Part shown: positions 45,225 through 57,689 of the stretch, in pieces | Layout of the letters: each line of letters opens with the position of its first letter | Numbering within the stretch: the first letter of the stretch is position 1 | From: Phorcus lineatus | Taxonomy: Eukaryota > Mollusca > Gastropoda > Trochida > Trochidae | Assembly (NCBI GenBank): GCA_921293015.1 | Contig: OV121091.1 | Location: 8,833,755-8,897,754 of the forward strand | Length of the DNA stretch: 64,000 nucleotides | Direction: 5' to 3' | Position numbers and translations under genes: made by a program | The notes under the pieces: model-generated | Database searches by the model: none | Told to the model about the DNA's origin: nothing | The model's input: only the letters and a program-made list of their open reading frames with translations

Positions 45225-45965
45225 AAATGAATATAAGTACTTAGGTACTATCATTGATTCTAAACTCTCTTGGAATGAGAAGATTGAGAAAATATATAAG
45301 AAAGGACAACAACGTTTACATTTCTTGTGGAAACTGAAATATTTTAAAATTGATCAAATCATCATGATGTTGTTTTATAGAACCTTCATTCAAAGTGTCC
45401 TTACATTTAACTTTTTAAGTTGGTTTGGGAACCCGTCTGTTCAAAAAAGAAACAAATTGACAAAAATCGTGAATACTGCATCTAATTATCTAAGATATAT
45501 TTACACCGTACACACCTGTTCTTGTCATGTATAATGATGTAACTACAATGTAGTTATGGGCCGATGGCCTACACTTCAGTAATAACAGATTTGATTTGAT
45601 TTGATTATTGGGCTTCCCATTGAAACGATCGGCAGTTTTTATGAGCAGCAGTTATCGAAAAAAGGAAACAAAATTTTCATGGAAAATTCGACATTACCTT
45701 CTGGACGTAGGCTGCGTATGCCGACTTTTCGAACAAACAGGTTCCGCCGATCATTCATTCCATGCAGCATTAGAGAAATAAATTTTATCTGATGTTGCAT
45801 CACGTTTTTCATGTATACGTAAATTATCTATCCTAGTCAATGTTAACTGTTTTTGACATGAATTGTTTTGAATATTATGTTATTATCTGTCTTTACATTT
45901 CTGGAGAATTGTAATTATACGAAACAAATTTCCCCTTTGGGACAATAAAGATTATCTTATCTTAT
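45225..45965 (+). pseudogene. LINE-F: 3' part of a LINE with nested LINE tail
   Basis: The frame before the break reads NEYKYLGTIIDSKLSWNEKI, GQQRLHFLWKL and NKLTKIVNTAS. After it come IIGLPIETIGSFYEQQ, MPTFRTNRFRRSFIPCSI and a stop near 45790. This is the thumb and C-terminal region of a Rex1/Nimb-like RT. The 3' UTR ends TTTCCCCTTTGGGACAATAAAG and a TTATC repeat at about 45965. Between the halves, about 45500-45605, lies foreign DNA ending GGGCCGATGGCC...AATAACAGATTTGATTTGATT, a LINE 3' tail like that at 63.86 kb. Confidence 0.8.
45500..45605 (+). mobile_element. Short LINE 3'-tail insertion
   Basis: About 100 bp interrupting LINE-F between NTAS and IIGLP. It contains the GGGCC-GAT-GGCC hairpin and a TTTGA repeat tail, matching the layout of the 3' end of LINE-H (GGGCC-TAA-GGCC then a TTGATTGATT tail). 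A severely 5'-truncated insertion is the simplest reading. The target duplication may be as short as ATTAT and is uncertain. Confidence 0.6.
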
Positions 45966-45969
45966 CTTA

Positions 45970-46390
45970 GATACCTTTGTTGGAAAGAGCAGACATTCAG
46001 TAACATAAAGAACACCAAAAGTATGCAAAAAGCCGATATTTCGATGCTTTTTAAAGATTTCTGTTAGCAAACTAATCGAAAGAAAACGCAGATAGAAAAT
46101 GCATATCTGCGTTTGTTGATAAGCGTTTGTTTTTATTTTAAAGACTTAAAAAATTAGTGAAACCATTCTTTTGCCTGGTAGTTTATTTGTATGTTTAAAT
46201 GGAAATGCATGTAAAATCAAATGAATAAAAACATGCCTGATGTTTTTGTATATGCTAGTACTTGCAAACATATGCATCGATGCATATTTTTTAAACTTGA
46301 GGACAGACAAACGATAACATGAAAAATAATTAAAGAATAATCATATGTAATGTCTCTGTAATTAACCGATATTCGACCCCTCCATTTCCT
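45970..46390. other. Spacer
   Basis: AT-rich, no feature seen. Confidence 0.4.
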
Positions 46391-46545
46391 GTTTGATCTT
46401 CATGAAACAATAGCACAATTAAGACTTTATGGTACTGGGCTAGACGGTTTACGTTCATAAACGCAACCCAAAAGCTTGAGTTAATTCGTCTCACCACAGC
46501 GAACAGTTTCTGAGATGAGCCGTCAATAGTGTCCATGCGTTAAAC
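46391..46545 (+). repeat. Dispersed repeat, copy 1 of a direct pair
   Basis: TTTGATCTTCATGAAACAAT, AAGACTTTATGGTAC, CACAGCGA and GCGTT-AA occur in order here and at 52705-52858 in the same orientation. Divergence is considerable after the first 60 bp. Confidence 0.65.
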
Positions 46546-46822
46546 TGAAATTTGCCAGATTTACTTTTGTTTGGGAGACATTTTTAAAAATCATCCATTA
46601 TTTTTACAGAATTTCAGAAAAATGATTAGGTTTCATTACCACACTAAAAATATTTCAGGAATTCAGTTACTAAAAAATACACTATCGTGCATGATGCTAT
46701 CTCTTGACTCAATACTTTATCATGGTCTGGTTGTTTGCGTGCTCCAGAGGCCCTGAGAGCTATGCCAGCCGGAACTCATATGCGCCTGGTACATGAACCA
46801 CATTGAACAGATCGACGGGTAC

Positions 46823-47110
46823 ACAGGGTGAATATACCCTGAATCCGTTAGCCGGATCCCTTGCCAGATCCTCCGGATCCTCGCAACAATGGTATACTGG
46901 GATCCGGAGCCGGATCCCTCACCGGAACCAGGATCCGGCCGTACACCGCCGGATCCCTTGCCGGATCCCTAGTAGATAAGAATACAGGGATCCGGAGCCG
47001 GATCCCTCACCGGATCCTAGATCCGGACGGACACCACCGGATTCTCTACCGGATCCAAATTAGATAAGAATACTAGTATCCGGAGACGGATACCATACCG
47101 GATCCCCTCC
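46823..47110 (+). repeat. GGATCC-rich repeat, copy 1 (288 bp)
   Basis: Begins ACAGGGTGAATATACCCTGA and ends CCATACCGGATCCCCTCC. Inside, CCGGATCC/GGATCCGG recurs over ten times, often as GGATCCGG-AG-CCGGATCC inverted pairs. It is far more GC-rich than its surroundings. The inverted partner at 53697-53984 has the same length and roughly 90% or more identity. A 68-codon frame in both copies is probably not a gene. Confidence 0.85.
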
Positions 47111-50100
47111 TGGTGGCAAGAGTAGGCAAGAATGAATGAATATGAAAGTATGAAGATTTTCATTAAAAAAGTAATACATCATGCTAGTATATTTGTTACC
47201 TTCTACTATCATATTCCTGAAATGACATTGTCACTTTACTATTAACATTATTATATATATTAATATCAAGTGTTTGTTTTAACCTGTAGCTTTTAAATAT
47301 TTGTTTAAATTAGAATCAGAAGAGAATTTGCTAAACAGGCTGTTTAAATTTGATAGAAGTAAGGTTCAATGTTATACACTGTAACGCTTGAACGCACACA
47401 CTTGATCATTACACCTGTTAGCGTATTCACATTTCACCTAGACTCATTTATTATGTCTTATTGCTGCAACAGATGAAATAAGAATATACATATATTCGAA
47501 GCATGTGTTCAATTACCGTTCAGTGACTTTCTTTCACTGATTTTTCAAAACAAAATAGAGAAACTTAAATAAAGTGGCAAGCGGCAATAGAAGGATTTAG
47601 AACTGTAACTTAACATGCACATTAGAAAAAACATGCATCTTATATCTCAACATGTAAGGGCAGTTAGTATAAAGTTAAGGCTGTTTAATACTTCTATTTT
47701 TTCTTATAATACAGTTTCAAAATGGTTACTAGTGTTTGAATATAAAATAATAGGACAATAATAATGAATAACGTAAAACTTGAAATATATTATTTTACCA
47801 AACAGTTTCTGAATTATCAAAGTTACCCTTTTGATAAGGCAGGAAATTGAAAATTTTAATTCGATTGTTAACGATTAAAGTAGGATCATATGCATTTATA
47901 TTTTATTTTCAATATGGTATGTAAAGTCGACTTAAACTAAATAAAACAATCATTTTCACCTGAAGCCAAATAAAGCACTTTGTTTTGACGATAACAGGAA
48001 TATATATACAGGATTAAGGAACAGAAAAGGTGTACAAAAGTTTAGGAACTGACTAAAAGGGGATACGATATATACAGAATAAGTAACAATTTATAGGCAG
48101 AATGGCCAAACACTTTTATACCGAAGCCGTCTTTAACGGGGCAGAAGCAAATTATTTTAATGTCATTATCAACCAAAATTTCACAAATCAACATTTACTT
48201 ATGCCAAATGTACTATCTTAAGAGGTCAAACATCTCGTTACTCAAACCGATCCTCTGTATTAGTCTAGTCGAAGAAATTATCAAGAATCAAGCAAAATCC
48301 ACTAGCAACATTTTGTTTTTTAACACGTTCTAATCTTTCAGAGAAGGTAATGGATTCGCATAGTTAAACTACACATGCAAAGATAGTGCTGCTTTTGCAG
48401 AAAAGCTTGTTCGTGCAATTTGTCAAATTTATTCCTTCACCATAAGCACAATGATACTTATCGCCTTCAATTAGAATAAGGAATTTCAAGGATTATTACA
48501 CCTTTTGCGCAAGAGAAAAAATTAATATGTAGGGTCCTACTTGTACTAAACCCTCTCGTAACTTAATTAGTCCTCCCCCATCCCGCCCCCCGCCCCCCTC
48601 TCTCTCTCTTTGAAAGTCGTTGCTACACCCCTGATTAACCTTTAATCATTCGGAACTGGAAATAGGTTCTCTCTGTCTCTGTTTCTCATTTTTACAGTTG
48701 TGAAACGTATTGTTCCTTAAGATGGTTTGGCTGATTTAAGAATTCTTCAGTCCAAGGAAATTTTACGAATTTTTGTGAATCCAGCCGTTAAACTGATATT
48801 ATGAACTTGTACCAAAGCAGTAAACACATTATCCTGTGTAGGAGAAATTACGTTCGGAAATAATATTTTAAGGGGATATAGTTACTGGAAGGCTTATTTG
48901 AGTATGACATTGCGAATTGTGACCTTTCATTTCAACGTAGCCCATCAGGACACGTTTTCATTGTTGCTATCATCTAAAAAGTACTGGATGTTGTAACATT
49001 AATGAGCACATTTTTGCTTATTTTTATTGAAACATGTTTGCAACAGTACAGCCGCATGAATTCGGTATTTCAATTGAAGGGAACAACAGTATATTAAACT
49101 CATTCTATTTAATAAAGCAATTTATAAAATCTGAAAAAAATCAGATAATTGAAAAAAATTGAGCCAGTGTACTTCAAATTGAGATTGTCTCAAAATCTGA
49201 AATCTGTAGTAAATTGGTTCAGTGATCAAAAAGTTTTGATTGCAGGAATTAATATAAATGATATCTTTAATAAAGTGTTCAACTTGTTTTAGTTACAATT
49301 ACGATAAAGAAAGATTTTAAAATAATAGAGTTCTTAAATTAATCTAATGTTTTACAGTGGAAGACAAATCTAATTCTTCACCCAAATCATTATGGTGTTT
49401 TTTTGCGGATGTGTATTCCAACCCCACCAAAGGGTTAGATACCTCCGGTGGTGAGTCAATACAGAGCGTCATGTATTTAAGGAATACCTATACCAGTAAA
49501 TATTTTACGTGTGTATGTGTCGTCAATTTAATCCGATGACTTCAAGTAGTCCCGCGCAATTATACTCCTTTTGTTAGTTCCACGCCAATTAGCATTTTGG
49601 GGTCATAAAACACCTTTATGCAATCACAAGCAATCAGACAGGAGCAAGCCTCTTTTCTTCAAATAGACCGGGTTGGGCTGGGGGAGGGGGGTTAACTAAT
49701 TTCGTTTAATATCCAAATGAATGTAACATTTCCATTCATCAACTGCTATTGTAATAGTAGTAAATGTAGACCATACACGTGAAATATACTGCTACTGTTC
49801 TTTCTTTGAAATGATAATGCAGATCAATGACAAAATTTATAATAAAGTTTTGTAGACCTACCAATTTCAAAATGATGTTGTGGATATGCATACAAACTAC
49901 CTTTAAAAAACCTGTCATCCAGAAATCAAAGGAAATAATTAAAGAAGCCTTCTTTATTCTAGAAAATGTTGTCAAATCTAGTTGCCATAACAATTATTAA
50001 GAACCATAATCATAGTCATCTCATAAATCTTTTTCTTAAGGTGTAGGCATATAGATTTCAATATAGTAAATGAGGAAAACGAGTTTCATAAGTATGTTAA

Positions 50101-51630
50101 GTTAAGAAGAATTGAAAATCGTTGCTCTTTGTGCAAAAATATAATACGTTTGGTAAATAAAAACATTCTGCATATGTGGGTCTTGAAAGGGAAAAATAAA
50201 TACTTAAAAAAGAAGGTTTATTAAATCAGATGAAACGATTGGAGTCTTTGTGAAGTTACCAATTTTGAAACAGTGTTAGATACATTTGATCTGTAAAACG
50301 CATTGAATTCATATATCTAAGACGAAACGAAGGAAGCGTTATCATATACATTTATGTACATCTATTCATAAATCATTTGTGAAGAATTTGAGGCTATTGA
50401 AAGTTACACTTTGATTTTAATTTACTTCTTGAATGCATCACTTTAGTCTTATGTCATGACTTATCAATTTGATTAGTGCATGTAATTGATATTTTGATTG
50501 CAAGTGTTATTCTACTTTGAATACTATTATTAATATAAGAGTTTATTCGAGTAACGCTTTACTGAACATGCTGAGCGCATCGTCTATCAAGCACGGTCAA
50601 TAACGGTCCTGTAACATTAATAAATTTAGCATATACATGTTTTTTATTCGACAATATGCTTAATAGATCCAGGCCCCTGTCTGCCATTGAATGAATACAT
50701 ACACACCTGCACATGGCTTGCATTATTTATTTATCAGAGCGCTGGGTTATTCAAGTCACTAAACGACAATAACCTGTTTATTCGATGCAATAAAGTCAGT
50801 CTCTTTTGACGAAAAACCGATACAGGAAGAATCATGTACGGATACACCTGTATACGCGCCGCTAATCTTTGTCACGTAAAAATTGTAGAATAAAGTTTAG
50901 GTTACATCATTGGACAATTTTCTTCATGGAGCTACGCCCATCATTCTATACATATTCACAATCATCACCTGTAATTAGGCATTCGAGTTTTGATGAAATC
51001 TTCCATATGAAAAATAGTTACTTTGTAAAGATGACAATTCAATCCTATTTGTATTCTTTTAAGTTCAAATAATTGATTTAATTCGCGTTACATATATTTT
51101 GAACATGTTAAATTATACTTCGAGTCGATGTCGTCCCAACAGAATGAAACACTTAAAAATATAGCTAACCTGTGAAGTGATGTAACATGCACTTTTAATA
51201 GGTATGTCAACAACAAGTCAATTCTTCATGCATATGAATATATTTCTATCTAATAATTCGACTACTTTTACATTCGTTAATGTTACTTACGTTCTATCGT
51301 GATATCATTTCCATTATTCTTAATTATGATTCATATAGTTGAACTATTGACACACTGTATATACTTAACATGGTGTGTAGACATGCAGTATTTGTATTTA
51401 CAAATAAAAATGCATGTGAATCAACATATGTGAAAATATGAGGAACGTTGCGTGTAAACAATATGCCGCCTTCAAATCACTGTAGTGGTAGATTGAGAAA
51501 GACATTCTAACATGAAGATTGACAAACGCTTATAAGTGATATTTGGTTATGTATATACTATATATATCATAATATGTAAGTGTGTGTGTCTGTGTTTACT
51601 TTTTGTTGTTCTTTAAGTACTGTTGTTTAG
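47111..51630. other. 4.5-kb AT-rich region
   Basis: No convincing gene, RNA or transposon. A pyrimidine run near 48575-48612 (C-rich then CT repeat) and a G run near 49678-49690 are the only notable low-complexity tracts. Confidence 0.45.
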
Positions 51631-51636
51631 GTTATA

Positions 51637-51779
51637 GTTACCAACCAAGTTGGAGGTGTGCATGAATTGGAACACCTAGGCACGTACGAATTGTGATCCC
51701 GAGACGCGAAGCGTCGAGGGATTACATCGCACGTGACTAGGTGTTTCAATTCATGCACGCCGACAACGAGGTTGGTAAC
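51637..51779. repeat. 143-bp palindromic (foldback) element
   Basis: Starts GTTACCAACC and ends GGTTGGTAAC. The arms of about 65 bp pair along their length with few mismatches (GTGCATGAATTG / CAATTCATGCAC, AACACCTAG / CTAGGTGTTT) around a centre GACGC-GAA-GCGTC. No coding capacity. It is likely a MITE or foldback repeat; no clear target duplication was seen. Confidence 0.85.
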
Positions 51780-52180
51780 TGACTTACCATTCAACCATCA
51801 AAATCAATTTCAAATAGCAAAGATGACATTTTAAGAATAATTATTAATCACATGTAAAAAAATAATACAGGTACTTTTGTTGATATTATTGGTGCAATAT
51901 TAATGGCGCTTCCAGATAAACAAACGGTGCCTAAATGCGGTAGGTGACAGAAGCTTGAGGAAATCGCCCCGCACGTGCAGCTTGCTGAAATATACATGCA
52001 TCATAACAGAAAGTATAACCAGTAACCAGTAACCAGAGTAACCGCAAGAAACTAAATTTCAAAATGTAAATTATGATATGTTTACCACCGTAGACGTTTA
52101 AGATTTACAAAATTAACCATTTATAACTCATTCATATCACTTAAAAAGTTCTAAATCATTTGGTCATTTTAATGTCTACC
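51780..52180. other. Spacer
   Basis: Only a short AACCAGTAACCAGTAACCAG repeat near 52018. Confidence 0.4.
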
Positions 52181-52184
52181 AGCT

Positions 52185-52256
52185 GGTCTCGCTGGTGTAG
52201 TGGTTACACCACTGGACAACATTAAAGAATTTACTGGTTCGATCCCCGGATTCACC
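52185..52256 (+). mobile_element. tRNA-like sequence (SINE head or tRNA pseudogene)
   Basis: A box TGGTGTAGTGG (52193-52203) and a perfect B box GGTTCGATCCC (52236-52246) at tRNA spacing. The T arm pairs only partly and the anticodon arm is poor, so a functional tRNA is unlikely. Confidence 0.6.
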
Positions 52257-52700
52257 TTAAACATTTGTAACTTCTCCTGTTCTAAATTACAAGTTATTTT
52301 ACGATTTATCTTCTCTATGAGAAACAAATATTCAAAACTTTGAACTTGTTCACAGGTGTGTAAGTTAGTTGAACACCTGTATTCATTAAATGTACCACCT
52401 GAGCACGAGCAAAACACGGTGATCAACTTAGTTACCGACCTAAAGAGAACAATAGAGTTGAATGGTAAATATAAGTAAGAGAAATTGTCTCTCAGGACCT
52501 TTTGACCAATATAGAAGGTGCGATATCTTACGCAGTTTACTTGTCAATTGCATTTGGTGAGACAATGAAAACAATTTCACTCTCTCCCATTCTTATGATC
52601 ATCTTTGAATATGTTTATGAAATGAAATCGGACCGCAAAATAAAAACTCTATGGTGAAATATCACCTGTTATATTCCTGTAAAGTATCCACATTCAGCAC
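52257..52700. other. Spacer
   Basis: Possibly the SINE body at its left; otherwise nothing recognised. Confidence 0.35.
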
Positions 52701-52704
52701 CTGC

Positions 52705-52858
52705 ATTTGATCTTCATGAAACAATAAAACAATCAAGACTTTATGGTACAAGGCTACACAGTTTCCGTTCAACACTCGCCGATTTGCTTTGACCTAATTG
52801 GTTTCGCTACAGCGAGCAGCGTCTGTGGTCAGCAGCCCAGGCGTTGAACCGTGAAGCT
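52705..52858 (+). repeat. Dispersed repeat, copy 2 of a direct pair
   Basis: Diverged copy of 46391-46545 in the same orientation. Confidence 0.65.
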
Positions 52859-53696
52859 GTCTCGGCGTTAATGAGTTAAAGAAAGTATATGATTTCATCA
52901 CAGAATGGGTTTCATGAATTTTCTGAAATCTGACAATTTTGCAATTACCTTTGTGCAGGTGTATACTTGACTTTGTATATATATGTTTATATAAAATCAA
53001 ACATGCAATATCTACGAACACTACCCTCAGGTGCATACTGATTTGTATATATGTATATATGACTGTTTATATATTTATGTGTGAGTGCGTTTGTAAATAA
53101 ATGTTTGACATAATTGAATAGATTTATTTTTCATTTAATTTTGTGTGATAAAGTTTTGCTTAAACTATTTGTGATCTATGATATATTACCTAAAGCGAAT
53201 TCATTTACAATATATACACTAATGTAATACCGTAATTAGGCAAGTTGATATGTGGACTGACCAACAGGTGTGATGAGTGTGCATTCAAGTGTGACAATTG
53301 GTGCTGAATAGTGTATCTTACATTGGTTAATTCAGAAAATATTTTGAATAAATTTTAATATGAAATGACCCCTTGAATTCTGATTCCGATTAAAAACTGT
53401 TTTTCTGAAAATTGTATGTCAATTTAAATCTCATCATCAAAACATTTATCATTTAAACCTGACTTTGTCACCTTTGGCTAACAAACTTTCACAAAGACAT
53501 GTTTTAAGAGTGTAGAACTCAACAGTTCTTTCTCTTTATAAATGCAAATGGCCTTTATATGACAATATCATGCAAACAATATGTTAAAGTTGTCAAAAAT
53601 GCATTGTGTATTGGTTGCTTCAGATAACATTTTGACAAAAGCTTACTTAACTTACAAAAACTTCATATTTTCCAGTACATTCCTACATCGCTATAA
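52859..53696. other. AT-rich spacer
   Basis: No feature recognised. Confidence 0.4.
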
Positions 53697-53984
53697 GGAG
53701 AGGATCCGGTATGGTATCCGTCTCCGGATCCTATTATTCTTATCTACTTAGGATCCGGTAGAGAATCCGGTGGTGTCCGTCCGGATCTAGGATCCGGTGA
53801 GGGACCCGGCTCCGGATCCCCGTATTCTTTTCTACTGGGGATCCGGCAAAGGATCCGGCGGTGTACGGCCTGATCCCGGATCCGGTGAGGGATCCAGCTC
53901 CGGATCCCAGTATACCATTGTTGCGAGGATCCGGAGGATCCGGCAAGGGATCCGGCTGACGGATTCAGGGTATATTCACCCTGT
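53697..53984 (-). repeat. GGATCC-rich repeat, copy 2 (288 bp), inverted
   Basis: Reverse complement of 46823-47110 end to end, with scattered substitutions; the flanks on both sides are unrelated. The sharp boundaries (ACAGGG... and ...CTCC) suggest a mobile or amplified unit, not a shared larger duplication. Confidence 0.85.
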
Positions 53985-56258
53985 GGTAGAAGCCAGACAA
54001 AATTAAGTCGTTCAAAGCCTTGCACTCTAGCTCTCACTATGCTTTACTATACGTCTGTTTCCTAGGCCTTTCCATCCCCGTTCTCCCTGATCTGTTCTCT
54101 TTCTTTTGGATGATTTTTATCCACGTGCTTAATGACTGAAACATTCGTTGGAAACACGATAAATCGCAACTCACTCACTCAGACAAGCAATGCTTTAAAA
54201 TGGTATTCAGTATGTTATCGGCCATATATTCAATGCAATCAACCTTATTCCATAATACAGTACATGCTCTTACATTTGCCTTTTTTTTTGTTTTATCAGG
54301 AACTATTTTGTTGAAAACGGTCAAATCTATGACCATTTAGGTCACTGCACCCGAATCTTAACTTACAATGCATAATGTGATCGACTCTTTTACCCGTTTT
54401 TAAATAAGATAAATAATCAGATTCGTGCAACGTGTTTCTTAATCAATTTTGATTATTAGTATTTCGTATACTGTCATCCAATATATTCCAATACCGCACA
54501 CATGATGGAAGGAATTTTAACACATTTCTCTGCGGCAAAGTGGATTTTAAAGAATGTTGGATTGAGAAAATTAATTTAACGAATTACACTCAACATCGTT
54601 TGAAGTTGACGTCGATCAGATATTGATGAATAGCCAGTTTCAAGGTAAAAATCGAATGACTTACTCCTCTAACGGATCCAATATGATTCTTAAGGCATTT
54701 AATTGCAGTCTTTTATTAATACAGTTGTTTATGTCTTTTTACGGTTATTCCAAATATAATCACAATAAAAAAAATTGGAAGAACAAATGAATTATATAAT
54801 GTTTAAAGGCCTTTTCTTTTGAGACGACATATTAAGATTCCCAAGCAATGAATCATAGGACTGCGTTTAGAAATTATATTATCAAAATGCTTATTGCACC
54901 GGACATCATTTTGCAAAGTAAGTCAAAGGTGTTTATGAGACTCAACAGATTTAATTGGCGTATTGTCCATTACAAGGTTGGGCATTACATGTTAAGGCTT
55001 TCTTTCTGGGTAAAAACTCTTTTAAAATTTTTGGTTAAAATCTATAGCTTCCTTCTATGCTTTGACCAATTTTCTTATCAATTTCAGATCACTATTATCA
55101 CATATAACATGTATCGTCTGCAAATAATTTGATGTTACGCCGAATATTTTCAACTTAACAGTAGCATCGATATGAACAGTAAAAATATTGGCCTTCAAAC
55201 TTATCCCTTAGGAACGATCGATAACATTTGACATATATTCCCTTACTATGATCTGTCTCGATTTGAGAGTTTGATAAGTTTGTTTTGTAGAGTCCAGGGA
55301 AACAGAGACTGGTCAGTGGTCTCTACAGTAAGGGGCAGATGCGCCCGAGGATTTTACAAGTTCAGGACAAGATACAAACGTTAGATCAGAAGCTTACCAG
55401 AACATATTTGTTATATTTCAAATTATAAAAAGCTTTTCCAAAAGAGTTCACAAATATGCTGAAAACAAGTTCTATTCAGAAAATTTTAAAGTGGGAGAGA
55501 GATATTAAAACGACTAATGTCCTCAAAAGTAAATTCATATACCACATTTTATGTAATAAGGTACGAACTACACTAAAAACACGACATTTATAATAAGACA
55601 AGAATTATTTATAAAATATTTATCAACACAAACGTTTCTTCACAAGACATGGATATCTGAGCTATGCAATTTTTCATTCATATCTCTTAATTCTTTCACT
55701 CCTTTCTCTTTAGCAAACGCCTCCTCTTGTTTTTTCACTTAATATTGTTGTTCACATTTCGTAAATGAAAGTAGATATATCCGCAATTGAAAAAAAATCA
55801 ACCCCATCGATCCCTAACCACGTGGACAATGGGGTGCTATGTGTTAAATTGTGTACTTTAAGTTAGTGCTACCTTACAAACTGACCTTTTGTCATATGGT
55901 TTAAACATATTTATTTCAATGAATAATTGGATTGGTAAACAAGCCATAGGCTTATAAGAATACCGCTCCATTAATATAGATATACATATTTGTAATGTTG
56001 AGTTTTCATAGCGGTCTGTTATTTATATATTTTAATGGTAATCAGTTTAGTCTGTTAGAGTTATCTCTCTTGGTCGACCATGTGCGATTTTGTGTGTGCG
56101 AAGTGTATGCGAGTTAATTACAGGACCCTATGATAGACCATGTTTCACGTAAACAAGTAAACATTGTAAACATGTACTTTTAGACATTATAGACAACGAA
56201 AATATTGTCAGCATTACGGTTGAACTAGGCGACATGTGCGAATCTACCGTCTGCAATT
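53985..56258. other. AT-rich spacer
   Basis: 2.3 kb without a supported gene. A 94-codon plus frame (54848-55132) lacks recognised features. Confidence 0.4.
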
Positions 56259-56265
56259 ATGAACT

Positions 56266-56298
<33 letters not shown>

Positions 56299-56650
56299 TA
56301 CAAAATTTATATAGCGCCTTATTTGAGACAGAAATGAATCACTCTAAGGCGCTGTACAGAGGAAAATTTAATCAGAGCAGTTCACTGCCCATAGGCTGTT
56401 TCAAAGAGATGGGTCTTGACAGCTTTTCTGAAACTGCTGTATGTGTCTGCATCTCTCACATTTGGCGGTAGTCTATTCCACAATGTTGCACTGTACCTAT
56501 CATGTGCGAATTTGGAATACAAAATTGACTGAACTTTCATGTTGTTCTTTGAATGAAGGAAGCTTGGAAACACTACAATATTTGTTCTCATCTTTTGTTA
56601 GTTCCGACAAATTAAAAAATAACGAATCACGTCTTCATTAACACAACCCC
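56259..56650 (-). pseudogene. LINE 3'-end fragment with (TTA)n tail, antisense
   Basis: The minus frame (56591-56382) encodes FAHDRYSATLWNRLPPNVRD and TYSSFRKAVKTHLFETAY, the C-terminal signature of CR1-type LINE ORFs. The 3' part AGCGCCTTAG...GCGCTATATAAAT is followed by a TTATTA repeat (plus 56267-56297, ATA repeats), like the tail of the LINE at 43.08 kb. Confidence 0.75.
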
Positions 56651-57689
56651 ATGAGCATGAAGTATCCGATATGTATGCCTATGTAAATGACTACAACCAA
56701 GCTTGAGACAATGGATTTTTAGACAAAATCTTGACCCTGAAGTAAATTGAAATAACTTTGCGTCACTATTGGAATTATGATACTTTTGATTTGTTTTCAA
56801 CCAGTAAGAAATTCCAAAGCGTAATGGTGCTAAGAAAGATTGAAAATATATTTGTGTTCTTCAGTTACATTGTATGTTCTTGCATGGAAACTTTGTTCCT
56901 TTGTTCCATTAGTTTGATTGAATAATTCTGGTATGAGATCTGTCAAAATGTCTGGAGCCATATAATGATATATTATATACGTATGATATATTTTATAAAA
57001 AGTAATGAGATTAAACCGATACCGTCTGTCCTTTTGTTGACTTTATAAACTGGTAAACTGAGATTAAATTTTCATTGATTTCTAAAGGTGACCGATTTAA
57101 GATAAAATCCCTTGCAGAAGAAAATATGTTTCATAAACTTAATACACATGGCGAGGCCCTGTGTCCTGCTGGTTGTTCATTCCACCATTTAACATTTTCT
57201 ACCAGTATGGACCTTGCACAGTTTACCGTTATACAGTTCATGGTTTTTCAATTTTGTATCATCGCAAATATTGCAAACAACATGATCCGATTATTTGGGG
57301 ATGTTAGGTTTCTGAGATATCTTGGTTTGTTGGTTCACTTTTTCACAAAATAAAGTAATTTTGTTGATGTATTGTCTTTAACTTAACGGTTTGTAATGTG
57401 TTTCATTATATATCATATGATGGCTGATACCGTAAAAGTCTCCACACAAGGTTCTCAACTGCATTGCATCACGACTGAGCCTTTCAAATATATCCAATTG
57501 CTGGCTTATGCATTTATCAATATATGACTTTAGTAGTAGAATATAGGTAAAATGAACTGTAATAAATTGTTTCAAATGTTTTCACTTTAAAAGATTTTTG
57601 GGACTTATAAGACAATTCACATTTGCGGCAACTTTTTAAAAAAAACAGTCATGTTTTGCAAGTACTAAATGATAATAAATGTTTGAGCA
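56651..57689. other. Spacer between two antisense LINE pieces
   Basis: Minus-strand traces (WWNEQPAGHRAS near 57175) might be LINE-derived, but no frame is convincing. Confidence 0.35.

Noticed and set aside
52185-52256. Functional tRNA gene
   Set aside because: A and B boxes are good, but the acceptor, anticodon and T stems do not pair properly.
46861-53946. Two matching 68-codon ORFs (MPDPPDPRNNGILG...) in the GGATCC repeats
   Set aside because: They lie wholly within the repeat, and their open frames follow from a stop-poor GGATCC composition. Conservation is explained by copy similarity. Kept only as part of the repeat.
54848-55132. 94-codon plus-strand ORF
   Set aside because: Aromatic/Ile/Lys-rich composition as expected from AT-rich DNA; no motif.
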